This document shows positions 1-11,028 of a DNA stretch of 64,000 nucleotides, in pieces. A model generated the notes under the pieces. That model saw only the letters and a program-made list of their open reading frames with translations, did not search any database and was not told the DNA's origin. Made by a program: the position numbers and the translations under genes. Every line of letters begins with the position of its first letter. The first letter of the stretch is position 1. Origin of the DNA: Diplocarpon mali (Eukaryota > Ascomycota > Leotiomycetes > Helotiales > Drepanopezizaceae); NCBI GenBank assembly GCA_024741835.1, contig JAENRP010000244.1, forward strand, positions 1 to 64,000, written 5' to 3'.

Positions 1-879
1 TTATAAGAAAGAAAACACAAAGAAGAATCTATTAATTAAGATACCTATAATTATACTAATATACTTTAATCTATTATTCTTAACCTTAAGCTTAAAGAAT
101 AATATAACATTTAAGTGTCCTTTATATTAAAAACCCACTTTCGATAGTATCTTCCTAATATAGGAATCAAAGAGGGAAGACTTTATAACCTCTATATTTG
201 CTCTCTTTTAATTTACTATAATCTTAATTATAAAGGATTAAATATTAATAAAGTTATTAAATACCTTAAACTTCTTTATATAATAAAAGATGCTAATCTT
301 TTTCTAATCTACTTTAATAATCAATTCTTCATCTCTTTAAAGATACGTAAGTCTAACCTATTAATAATAGAGGCATTATTAAATACTGTAAAATTTAAAG
401 CTGATCTTAAAGCCTTAAGTGCGTTAGAGCCGATTAAATGGAACAATTCCTTCTTTTTAATATTATTAAATAATAAACAATAAGAGGAAATAGAAGAAGA
501 AGGGTCAATTATAATACCTAAACCCTTTAGATACTACTTCCTAATTGACAATTTTACTACTAATAATAGTGCTTTTATAAGTATATTCCTCTTCATTATA
601 TAATAAGAAATAGAAATATATCTTTATTATTTCTAACTTATAAATAACGCAACCTCTATACCTTCTTACTTTCTTTATAATATAATATTCAATCTTACTT
701 AATAAGTCCTTTAAATATACTATAGACTCTACCTCTTAGCTATAATAGCGAAAAGTAAAAGAGCCTATTAGCTTATCGCTTATCCCAAACCTCTTTAATT
801 GATTGGCCTTAGTTTTTATAATTAGAACATTTTAATAAAAAGAGATATAAGTACTATTAATAAAGAAAATCCGATTATC

Positions 880-902
880 ACTCGCAGTCTTAGCCTATAA
901 GT
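880..902. repeat. 23-bp palindromic element (A1)
   Basis: Left arm ACTCGCAGTCT and right arm with TATAAGT are RIP-altered forms of the common palindrome. The D counterpart is at 41854-41876. Confidence 0.75.
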
Positions 903-1595
903 CAATTTTACTAATAAGCGAGTCTTAGATTATTAAATCCTATCGATTAAATAAGGACCCGCTTTTAAAAGCCTTAATAGGTAGATCGGCTTTCAATTAA
1001 ATATAAAACTTACTCTATCTATAAAGAAGATAAGCCGATAGACTTCTTAAGGACTTAGTTCAAAATCTCAATTAGCTTAAATAATTGCGAAAATGAAGTA
1101 AAAAGAAATCTTATAGCCTATTACTAATAATAGCAATCTAATTATAGTAATAATAAAATAAAGATACCTTTTTAAAATACTTTTGAATAATCCTTATAGA
1201 ACTAGTAGTTTTATAACCTTTTATAATAACTATATAGCTATTTGCGATAAGAATACCTTAGAAAATAAGACTCGAATCTCTAATATTATCTTTTTAATCT
1301 TTACATTAAAGTAACCTCTAATACCTTAATAGATTAATATAAGTAAAACCACTATACCTTTTAAGGTAGCTTTTCATTTTGAAAACTGTAGTAGCCTCTT
1401 TAAAGCTATTATTAATTAATACTCTTAAACAGATCCCTTAATCATAATCGAAGTCCAGGAGTTATTCCTTCTTAATAAAAACGAATTGAAAATCCACTTT
1501 GCAAAATATAATCAGAAACTCTTTAACGCCCTTATTAATGTCTAAATAAATGTTATAAATACTAAGTCGCTTTTATATAATCTTAAGTCCTAAGG

Positions 1596-1894
1596 TGTTG
1601 GTACGCAGATTCCTATGCAAGAGGCAAGCTGCCCTTATTCCTAGGGTCATCCTATATAGCTGTACCATATGCGATATAAGAGGTTTCGTATGTATTTTAG
1701 ACGGCTGTTTAGCCGGAGGACTTCGGAAGGATATCTATATACGGCTAGGAGGGACTATAGGAGGGAGGACATTTATAGGTATAAAGGTACTATCTCGGTT
1801 ATATAGAGATAGACAGATATTATAATAGATTCTTTTTGGCAATAAGTACTTAACTATATTCACGTGAATATCGATTACCGGTATAGAACCTATA
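1596..1894. repeat. Solo LTR (family J) inserted in A1
   Basis: These 299 bp are absent from the otherwise collinear D copy (D reads straight across at about 42570). They begin TGTTGGTAC, end GAACCTATA (CA mutated to TA) and are flanked by TAAGG on both sides (1591-1595, 1895-1899). This is the pattern of a solo LTR left by recombination between two LTRs. It is GC-richer and keeps more CA/TG than its surroundings, so it looks less RIP-mutated or younger. A short non-autonomous LTR element is the alternative. I see no other copy in the window, and the small open frames here look incidental. Confidence 0.8.
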
Positions 1895-2068
1895 TAAGGA
1901 TAATGCGATAAAGTAAATACTATTAAAGAGCCTAATATACTAATTGATAAAGATATTATTATAAGAAAGTTTAGAAAAGAGATAAACTGAAATGCTAATA
2001 AAGTACTAGACCCTAATTTAGGAACTAATCCCTTATTTTTACCCTTAAGCTTAGAAACGCCAAGACTA

Positions 2069-2091
2069 ACTCGCAAGCCTAGCCTGCGAGT
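2069..2091. repeat. 23-bp palindromic element (A1), well preserved
   Basis: One of the best copies: left arm ACTCGCAAGCC, right arm GCCTGCGAGT. It is shared with D at 42739-42761. Confidence 0.85.
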
Positions 2092-2340
2092 GAGGTTAGA
2101 CTTAGCTAGCTTTAACCTATAAAATAGTTTAAGTGAACTTCGGCCACTAAATCTAAAGGTATTAATAGATAATCCTTTAAAAGAGGTCCTCGAATCTAAG
2201 AAGTCGCTAAGTAATAAGAACTAACGCAAAAGAAGAAGGCTCTAAAGCGATAATAAAACCGATAATTAAGTTAAGCAATCTAAAGAATTAAGGCTACTAC
2301 CTTTAGAAAAGGCTATTTAGAAAAATTATAAATTTAAGTT

Positions 2341-2848
2341 GAATTTTTTAGGATTATCTACTTCTTATATACCTACTCCTCTTTATTCTTTATTTACTAT
2401 TCTATTTTATGTATATTCTTTATTTACTTTACTCCTTATATAATTCATTCTTTAATTATTTCTTTTATATACTGCTTTCTAACGCTTACCTTTGATATAT
2501 TATCCTTACCTTTAATAAACTATCATTCACTAATTATAGGTCCTTATACACGTTACACCCCACTTTTATTCCCCACTTTCAGCCTCTTTATACCTACTTC
2601 TCCTTTGCGTACTAGTACAATTCCAAACTCTATAAATAGGCCTCCCCCTTGCACTACGATTTTACTTTTTTTACTTCTTCTACAACCCTACCAGACCCTA
2701 GCACCAATACCAATAATACTTCTACTATTTTCCACCATCAATCTTTTCTAATACAAGCCTTCCGTCTTATTAATATTTCCTAAAAATACTCTTCTACTTT
2801 TTCAATACCATACTTCTTACCAAATAATTCATTATAGCACTATTAAGC
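2341..2848. other. A1 spacer between accessory ORFs 1 and 2
   Basis: A pyrimidine-rich, very A+T-rich interval with many CTTTATTTAC-like stretches. It corresponds to 43000-43518 of D. I see no coding frame in it; it may hold the promoter of ORF 2, but nothing in the sequence proves that. Confidence 0.5.
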
Positions 2849-3721
2849 ATAAGTAAAAAGGCCATACCTAAGAAGAATATATCAGTTATTACCTTAGGCA
2901 GCAAGTCAATAAACACTACTAGTAATAAACTAATATTAAAGGGTAGTTTCTTATAAGATAGCAAGACTATTTAGTTATTAGAAGATATCGTAAGCACTTA
3001 TAGAATATTAGGCGAGATAGAATAATAAGTATTCCTAAACTCGTCTATTAATATACTTAACTATAGAATCTCTACTATTAAAAAAGGGTTCTTAAGCTTT
3101 AATGATTTTCTTAAAAGAGAGCTTAAGGTCAAAGGGATTAATTATAAAAAGTTTTTATAAGAGTATTAAGGTTACTTTATATCAATTGATTTATTTTAAA
3201 GAAACTGAGATAAAAAGAATAAGTATATAAAGAGATTACTATAGTTTATAAGTAATACCTATAGTACCCTCTTCTAAACCTACTTTATAATTAATATTAC
3301 TACTAATAACGCCCTATAAGGACTAGGCAAAATTTTTAAAATATACTAATTAGTAGCAAAGGCTATATAGGTATTAAATCATTTTACTATCTAAGAAGGT
3401 ATAAAAAAACTTTAAGGCAATAATATAAGAAGTAGAAAATTTATTACGTTCTTAAGTACTATTACATACTCTACCATTTAAACTATAAAAGACGATCTTG
3501 CGTAGTATAATAGTTTGGCCCTCTTTAATTAGATAATTTTAAATACCCTTAGTTTATAATGGTTATAATACAGTCTACTTATTATAAAAGAAAAGATAAT
3601 CTATCTCGCTAAGTATACTATAAACTATTTTAATAATAAGATAGAGAGATAGGAATTCGTAATTCCCGCTACTTAGAAAATGTTACTACCCTTAGCTAAA
3701 CTAACTAATAAGGAAAATTTG

Positions 3722-3744
3722 ACTCGTAGGCCTGGCCTATAAGT
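3722..3744. repeat. 23-bp palindromic element (A1)
   Basis: Left arm ACTCGTAGGCC, right arm GGCCTATAAGT. D counterpart at 44392-44414. Two further A1 copies at 3908-3930 and 5960-5982 are more altered but match D at 44578 and 46630. Confidence 0.8.
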
Positions 3745-5137
3745 AGAATCAGCACGTAATAGAGAAGTCCTTAAGCATAAGGTGCCTATAATACCTAAAG
3801 CTTAAGCAGATAACTAGCCCGACCACTAATCTTCCGACTTAGACAAATTTGAATTACCATCCTTAGAAATGCCTTAAATACCTTAAATACTAGTAGTAAA
3901 GAAATCGAATCGCAAGCCTAGCCTAAAGGTTAGTATATATAATAATAGAAACTTAAAAGATAATCTAATAGATAAAGAAAATAGCACTATTACCAACGTC
4001 TTAGAAATTTTTAATAATACTAAAAAGGATATTGCAAATATTATACAATCTTTCCTTAAGGACCTATAAAAGTTTATTTTCAAATTTTATAAGTTAATAA
4101 TAAGACGTTTAAAGAAGGAAGGCTAAGGAGAAGTTTTATTAGCATAAGAAGGAATAGCAAAAGCTATTAAATAGATTATAAAACTGCAATAAGACGAATT
4201 CTCTATAAATAATATTATATAATTCTTTATCAACTATAAGAAATCAAAGGGCGACTACTATATACTTAAGGAGAAGCCGGAAGATACTATAATAATAATC
4301 TCTATAGAATGTTATCAAGTCCCGTTTAATATCAAAATAATACCATAGTATAATAATAGATTTAACGTCATAATAATATTAGAAATAAAGATACGCTTAA
4401 GTAAATTCGTAATAGGGATATTTAAAGACTTCTATTTTAAGAAATTTTATACCCTCTATAAATAATAATATGCACTATACTATAGACTAGCATCAATAGG
4501 CACTACTAACAAAGAGGTATTATCTAATATCTACAAATTTTGTACTACTTCTAATTTAAAATTGTTCTTACTATACCTTAGAAATCATACGATAATAGCT
4601 ATTAGCAATAGAATAGCTAATTAAATTAAAAAAGATATATCGCTAAGTTTCTTTAAGTTTAGAATAGCACTTAAAGCTTTAAAATTACTCTATAATATCG
4701 CTTAAACCCTTGCTTAATATAAAACAATACTAACTAAAGATACCTTAATATCGCTTTGCACTAAAGGTTTCTTAAATATACCTAAGTTATTAAATTATAC
4801 CTTCTTAAGCATTATACGCACGTATAATGCTAATAACTATAAAAAGAATTCATTTTTAACATTAGTATAAGAAGAGTTATAGATATACTAATATCATTTC
4901 CGAACCCTTAATAAAAAGCCTTCCTCTCCTTCTACCTTCCTTTATAATATAACTCATAGCTTAATATAATAGACCTTAAGGATATACTATAATCTATATC
5001 TTAATACTCTATTAACTTATTATAATTCTTTATATAAGCTAGTAGCGTATCCTAAGCTTGTATAGTTTATAAGTATTAACTACTATTCGAGAATTGTTTC
5101 TATTAATATTAACGCTAATATAAGATTCGTAAGGTTA

Positions 5138-5160
5138 ACTCTTAGGCCTAGCTCGCAGGT
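5138..5160. repeat. 23-bp palindromic element (A1)
   Basis: Left arm ACTCTTAGGCC with right arm ending GCTCGCAGGT. It is shared with D at 45808-45830. Confidence 0.7.
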
Positions 5161-6098
5161 TAATTCCCTTAATAGTAGAACTATTAACTATTATATAATC
5201 CCTACTATTAAACAATCGACTAAAGAATTTACTATATAAGAAAAGTCTTATAAGTCATCTATACTTATACCCTATCTTCTTAGGAACTCTTAATAGATCT
5301 TGCTAATTTTAGTATAAAGCGCAGCTTAATAGAAAGAATTAAATACTAAGGATAGAACAATTTTGAAGAAGTATATCTCTAATAAGACTGCTCTATTCTC
5401 TATATTTATAAGATAAGGCACTTTTATTAACTTAGATTCCGATAGAAAGCCTAGGAAGGGTGGTTTTCTTACTATTAGTAATAATTATATAGAAGTTGTT
5501 AGTAATAACACACTTAAGAATAGAGCTAATTTAAAGGATTTCCTTATCGACTCTATTAATATAAAAAAGCCTTAATTGTTAAAATAGGACATAGTCTATA
5601 AATCTTCCGCAAGATTCTAAATAATAATTAGAATAATAAAAGGTGGTCTATTATCAGAAGCCCTTATAGGTAAAAGATTATAGAATGACCTATTAGTAGT
5701 AATATTAGTAAAGGAGTTATTTTCCAAAGACGTAGCACAATTGATAATATATCTAAAGAAATATAAGTAAGAACTCTTTAAAGATTTTTCAAATACGTAG
5801 AAGATGATTCAATAACTAAAACTACAACTATATAAAGATAAATTATAGACTAAGACAAAAGGTAGCAATAATAATATTAAGGCTAATAATATAATTAATA
5901 AGACGATACTTCTTAAGAAGTATAGCACTAAGAAACCCTATACTAAACCCTTTAATACAATTCCTAAGCCCGGCCTGCAACTTGATTTGACTAAAGGTAA
6001 AGAGAAGGAAATATTATCTATTAAGTTACTAATCGCCTCTCCCTTTGCTATTAACGACTCTTTAAAGGACGATAATAATAATAAAGATAAAGATAATA

Positions 6099-6345
6099 TG
6101 TAGCAAGGAGGTTCTCTGATAGTAAACTTGATAGTAAACTAGAAGAGGGCACGAAGAAGTATAAGGTGCAAACGACGATATTGGATGTCTTGATTTAAAA
6201 GAGCTCTTTAACTAAGAGCTATTTAAGGTAAGCGGGCTTTTTAGAGAAGCCGCTAAGTCATATGGCAAGTCATATGACATATTATATATATGATATATCA
6301 TATAATAGATCATATGATAAACATATAACGGGCATACTTGTAATA
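6099..6345 (-). repeat. B left LTR (3' LTR), 247 bp
   Basis: Starts TGTAGCAAGG and ends ACTTGTAATA (CA mutated to TA). It matches the split right LTR along its whole length. The preceding TSD TAATA is at 6094-6098. Confidence 0.95.
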
Positions 6346-6640
6346 TACCCCTTTAGGGAGACCTTTAAAGGTACTCGCTAGCAACACATATGACGTTATA
6401 ACTTTTGTTATAATTTACAGTTTCGTATGAAAAATCAACCTGCAGATATGGGAAATAGAGTAGAGTTCGCTAGCGCGCTCTACTCTAGAGTAGGAAATCC
6501 ACCCCTTAAAAAAGTTAAAATCAACTCGCGGGCCTGGCCCAGGAGTAAAAAAAAATCACCCCTTAATAGAAGTGCAAAAAAAAATCACCCTTTAATTGAG
6601 GTGCAAAACCTTTATATTTAACAATTTAATAAAGGCGGCG
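6346..6640. other. B 3' untranslated region with polypurine tract
   Basis: Directly inside the left LTR, the plus strand reads TACCCCTTTAGGG, a polypurine tract on the minus strand that primes plus-strand DNA synthesis. A palindrome with strong arms (ACTCGCGGGCC and its partner CCCAGGAGT) is at 6524-6546. No gene seen. Confidence 0.65.
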
Positions 6641-8116
6641 TAGTTCGAGCTATTTAAGCTCTTGGTAAGGCCGTCGGCGGCGTTGTCTTTAGTATTCGTA
6701 TACTAGAGGTCCAAATGGCCTTTCCGAAGCTTTTGCTAAATATAATGGAACTTGATATTAATATGCTTTATTCTCTAGTGATATTCGGGGTTTTCGGTAA
6801 GATAAAGGGCTCCTTAGTTGTTGTAGATCATCTCGACTTTAGTAGTATTGTTGCTATTATAGCCTATTTCTTTAAGTACCTAGCGTATCTAAGAGGCTTC
6901 TTATGCAAATTTGCATATAGCGACGTACTCTGCTTCTATAGATAAGAGAGCGATAATAGTCTATCGCTTAAAGGAGGCAGTAATTATACTATTATTAAGG
7001 AAGAAGACGGCCCTAGAATAGGAGGCTCTAGTTCCTCTATTACCTACCTAGTTAGAATCGCAGTAGCTGTGCAATTTCTAAAGCTCTAGGTCAGTTGTTT
7101 TACTTCCAAAGGTAGTATAATAGAATCGCGTTCCTTATAAGTATTATAAAACTCGTTTTAAAGCTGCTATATATTATAGTAAAGGGTTAGTAAGGAATTT
7201 ATTAAGAATGGAGCAATAGTATAGTATATCCTAACGCATATAATACGTAAGGTACTATAGAGAACTATAGATCTCTTAGTATAGCTTTACTTCTTATAAA
7301 ATGGCTTAGCCTTCAAATTTGACTATATAAACTTCATAGCTATTAGCAAAAGGCGTTAGTACACTTTTGCAATTAGTTATATAAAAACGTTTAAGAACCT
7401 TATTAATATAAGCATCTTAATAAAGTAAGATTATTCTATTTTATTAATCTCTAACTATACGTACTCTTAAGAAGTAGTTAGCCGGTTCATTACCTATGAT
7501 TTCGAAGAGATTACGAAGATCTCTCTTAAACTTATCATATATATTACCCTTCTTTGCTACTACAAGGAAGTCGTCGACGTAGGTAATAATAAGAATCCGA
7601 GAGGCGCGGTTAATATATACGCAATTATTAGTATCAAGAGGTTGAAAATCGAGCTTTTGTAGCTTAAACTATAGCTTTTCTTACTATAGTTATAGAGATT
7701 GCTTTAAGCTATATAAGGCCTTAAGAAGCTTAAGACAGTAGTCTTAAGGTGAAAGAACGACCTTGTCTTAAATATATCTAAGAGGTAACTTGATATAGAT
7801 ATTAAAGTCAGCTTTTGAATTAAGGAAAGCTATTTTAATATCGAACTAATCTAGCTTAAAGTTATAGAGAGCTGCGAGCGCAATTGCAATCTTCTAAACG
7901 GCAGATTTGCAGACGCTAGCGAAGGTTTAGTTGTAATCTCGACCTTATTATTATATATAGCCTTATACGATGAATCTAACCTTCTATCAAGAGATTTCCC
8001 CGTTTTAGTCTCTTTTTATTTTAAAGACAAGCCTTAATCTAAGTACTCTATCGTCTTTAGAGAGTTTTAAGCGTTTCACTACTACTTATATATCCTTATA
8101 AGCAAGGGAATTGTAC
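6641..8116 (-). pseudogene. B copia pol, C-terminal part: reverse transcriptase and RNase H
   Basis: On the minus strand the catalytic motif Tyr-Val-Asp-Asp of copia reverse transcriptase is intact at about 7566-7590. Upstream of it (7950-8060) lies the copia block with VFKIKRD then a Lys-Ala-Arg-like region and GRDYNQTFA, the entry to the RT domain. Towards 6700 follow connection and RNase H regions. RIP stops break the frame throughout. The RT is cut off upstream by element C at 8116/11025; the frame resumes at 11029. Confidence 0.85.
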
Positions 8117-8362
8117 TATAGAGACCTGGAAGTGGAGGATCTCGTGATATAGGTCATATGGTCAGATGAGGACTAAGAAAGGGGTATATATAGGACTACT
8201 ATTATACTTAAAGATAGCGCGCAATGCCAATTACCTATTCTACCTCTAACTAGTGAATTGTCCTAGTTCTTATCTTTAGAGAGCCCGCTTATAGTGCTTC
8301 CTCCCTCTTGTCTTTAGTCTTCATATAGGCCTATTCTTGTATTATTCCTACTCCCTCTTATA
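8117..8362 (+). repeat. C 5' LTR, 246 bp
   Basis: Begins TATAGAGACC and ends CTCTTATA, most likely TGTAGAGACC...TTACA before RIP. The internal region starts TTAGTGACCTACG just as in D, a plausible primer-binding site. Confidence 0.93.
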
Positions 8363-9057
8363 TTAGTGACCTACGTAGGGACGATTCCTTTGAGATTTCG
8401 TCTTTATATAACTTCTCCTTTTAATTCTCTTAGTTCGCAAATAAGAGATCAACCCTTTGAAAAACCTCTTTTAAATCTATAATCATTCGGTTATTTATAA
8501 CTATCGGTTATTATTCCTCTATTATCGACCTTACAATTACTCAGTTATTTAGAACTATTAATTGCTACTCTTTACTATTAATAACCTTAGATTTTCCCTT
8601 TTCGGCTCTGCTCCGAAAACCCCTATTTTCCTCTTTAACTCTAAGGTTTTCGGAATTTTCGGCTTTCTAATATAAAAAGTTTAGTAAACCCTATAATAGC
8701 AGTCTTAAATAGCAGTAGTTTCGAGTACTTAAGTAATACTAAGCGCAAACTCTAACTGGAAGTATCTCCTTAGAGTCTTTAGAAATCCGAATCTAATAAT
8801 TCAGCCGCCTTAGCTTAATAAAACTCTAAAAACTGCCTTAGAATCGTCTCTAAAGACCCCTTTATTCTAAGGACTAATAGGAATTATCCTAGAAGCTAAA
8901 ATGAATCTTTCTTAAAAACTTTATCTTAAAAATTAGTCTTTAACTTAATAAACCTTTACTTACTATTAGTAATTGCAGTACCCTTATTTACTACTTTGCA
9001 CCTACTAAAGAAGTCTTAGTAAAGTATAAATAAACTTTTAGTAGAAGCCGGATTTTT

Positions 9058-9080
9058 ACTCCTAGGCCAGGCCTGCGAGT
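9058..9080. repeat. 23-bp palindromic element (C)
   Basis: Left arm ACTCCTAGGCC, right arm GGCCTGCGAGT. It is at the same place as D 32717-32739. Other C copies are at 10037-10059 (same place as D 33726) and 10593-10615. Confidence 0.85.
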
Positions 9081-9094
9081 AGGAATATAAAAAT

Positions 9095-10380
9095 ACGATT
9101 TTGCATAACTTAAGTTCTTTATCTTTACCTTCGGCAACTGCACTTGCTTTTTCAATATTAATACTTAAAAATATTAAAAACGTCAATTTTAAACCTCCTT
9201 CTAACCCTTTGCCTAAATCTTTTCAAGCTTGCCTTAGTTACTTTAAGATTAATTCGGATTTTAAAAACTCTTTGGAATACCTTAAGCCCTATATTCGACC
9301 TAGCTCCCCCTCTCTTATTAAAATAAATAAAGTGATAATGGCCGCCTTTAAAGCTATTACTAATCATTTTCCTCTTTCTAATTCCCTTAGCGCTCCTTAT
9401 TTCACTAGAGCTAATATTACTAATTTCCTTAAATAATATAAGGAGACTTATTATAATTTTAGTATTAGATATAATAAGATAATCAATCGACTTTCCTACT
9501 ATTATAATTAAATTAGCAAAGATATTATCAAATCTCTACTTAAGTAGAAGCTTCGCAAGTCTTAAGAACTACTTATTAAGGCTCTTAAAGCTGAATTTTA
9601 GGAATTTGATAGATAGTAGATTCGTAATACTCTAGCCTTTCTAAAGGAGTTTATTCTTATTACTCGCACTCTTAAGGAACTTAAAAACTACTATCGGACC
9701 TTCACTTAAGTGTCGAATACCTTAATCGATTAGAAGATTCTTAGTAAAGTTAAAAGAGGACGCCTATTCTTATTTGAATTGCCTATTAGCCTTTAAAATA
9801 AGATTATTAAGCATTTTAGAATTAATAAGTATAATCTTATAATATATACTTAATTCGAAGACTTCTTAACCTTCGCTTTAAAAGCAGACCTTAGCGAAAG
9901 GACTATTAAGGCAATAGAAAAGGAGAAAGAGCCTACCTCCTCCTTTATTAAAGATCTTAAAAGCCTAGTGCAAGAATATTCAAAGGCTTTAAAGATTACT
10001 AAAGAGGTAAAGAGAAATCTAATAGTAATTCCCTTTACTCGCAGTCCTAGCTTAAGAGTGAAATTTGCCTTAAAAATCAAGGAACTCAAAGCCTAGTTTT
10101 CTAAACTCTATATTTAATATTTAGAAACCTTAATTAAAGGCCTTCTTTAGGAAACTTATCGCGCCCTTTAATTTGATAATCGATAGGCTTTAAAAGGCAA
10201 AAATTAGTACGCAAACTCTAAATATCTAAATCCAGCTTCCCTTAAGTTGAATAAGCGAGTTGCTACTTTAGAAAGGCTTAATAATCGAATATAGCTATAT
10301 TAAAGGAATTCTTAAATTATTAGTCGAATTTTATATAAAGCTTGGATTTTCTTTAGTAAGGATGCCTCTTAAGTTGGTTA
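9095..10380 (+). pseudogene. C gag-like polyprotein, RIP-degraded
   Basis: A plus-strand frame, open to 9436 and then broken by TAA/TAG, matches the gag of D around 32790-33830. It has a capsid-like region with Tyr-rich helices and a block reading LFELP then NKIIKHF, which resembles the fungal gypsy gag motif around Gly-Leu-Pro. Palindromes interrupt it at 9058 (5' edge) and 10037. No zinc knuckle, protease or pol follows. RNA packaging by partners is inference. Confidence 0.65.
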
Positions 10381-10778
10381 AGGCATATATACTTAGGATT
10401 ACTTAAAATTGTTTTCGAATTTTCCTTAAAATTGCGATTTAATAGCTTTAATAACTTTGAGCTTTTAACTTGCGGTTTTAAACTAAGAGTCGTATTACCA
10501 AAAGGGAAAAAGGAGTTTTTTTATCATTTTTTATTCGTTTATTACCGCACCTCCCCCTTTCCCCTCTCCCTTTATATATTTCTTTAAAATCTACTTGCAA
10601 GCCTAACCCGCGAGTTAAAAAAAAAACCTCTCTCCTCTCCCTACCTTTACGACTTTAGGTACTAACCTTACTTATACTTATTATTTTTACAAATAGGGAT
10701 TGGTATTCTCGACTTACAAGAGTCTTATATTCTTTACTAATAGTAGTAGAGGCTACTACTTAAGTTAGTTAAGGTATA

Positions 10779-11024
10779 TATAAAGACCTAAAAGTAGAGG
10801 ATCTTATAATATAGGTTATATAGTTAGATAAGGATTAAGAAAGGGGTATATATAGGACTACTATTATACTTAGAGATAGCGCGTAATACTAATTACCTAT
10901 TCTACCTTTAACTAGTGAATTGTCCTAGTTCTTATCTTTAGAGAGCCTGCTTATAGTGCTTCCTCCCTCTTATCTTTAGTCTTTACGTAGGCCTATTCTT
11001 ATGTTATTCCTACTCCCTCTTATA
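10779..11024 (+). repeat. C 3' LTR, 246 bp
   Basis: Same length as the 5' copy but with more CA-to-TA changes. It is preceded by the segment with GTAGTAGAGGCTACTACT that also precedes the D 3' LTR. Confidence 0.93.
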
Positions 11025-11028
11025 GTAC

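Larger units (their letters stand above)
1..2340 (+). pseudogene. Accessory ORF 1 of the giant element (3' part), RIP-degraded
   Basis: Homologous to 40969-42960 of D. With TAA/TAG read as mutated Gln or Trp codons, a long plus-strand frame is visible, rich in Lys, Ile, Leu and Asn, with no motif I recognise. It keeps the in-phase reading near residues encoded at 345-375 where the D copy has lost one base. A 299-bp solo LTR interrupts it at 1596-1894. Palindromes sit at 880-902 and 2069-2091, at the same places as in D. The end point is approximate. Confidence 0.6.
2849..6093 (+). pseudogene. Accessory ORF 2 of the giant element, split by element B
   Basis: Aligns with 43519-46977 of D and continues at 63565. 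The likely start reads ATA (ATG with its G mutated by RIP) followed by Ser-Lys-Lys, as in D. The predicted protein is Lys/Ile/Leu-rich and its first ~200 residues resemble those of accessory ORF 1, so the two are paralogues. Palindromes lie at 3722, 3908, 5138 and 5960, all shared with D. A run of GAT/AAT repeats (Asp/Asn-rich) near 6068-6095 was the target of element B. The function is unknown to me. Confidence 0.65.
1..6098 (+). mobile_element. Element A1, part 1: 3' portion of a giant Ty3/gypsy-like retrotransposon
   Basis: This stretch aligns along its whole length with 40969-46770 of element D, in the same order and orientation, so it is the 3' portion of a second copy of the D family. 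Its gag-pol and 5' LTR lie left of the window. It contains the end of accessory ORF 1, all but the last part of accessory ORF 2, and a solo LTR (1596-1894) absent from D. It stops at 6098, where element B begins; the rest resumes at 63560 after the duplicated TAATA (6094-6098 and 63560-63564). The homology to D is seen directly; family assignment is inferred from D. Confidence 0.9.
8117..11024 (+). mobile_element. Element C: short gypsy-related derivative carrying gag only
   Basis: Two 246-bp LTRs flank 2.4 kb of internal sequence, with the 4-bp TSD GTAC (8113-8116, 11025-11028). Leader, gag and 3' end match D (32027-33830 and ~47220-47296), but protease, RT, integrase and both accessory ORFs are missing. 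C is therefore an internally deleted, non-autonomous relative of D. Its LTRs are clearly diverged from those of D in the first ~120 bp and similar in the last ~120 bp, so it is a different subfamily. Confidence 0.9.

Noticed and set aside
6427..6945. Two open frames that could be small genes next to the B left LTR
   Set aside because: The first spans a palindrome in the 3' untranslated region of B; the second is antisense to B RNase H.
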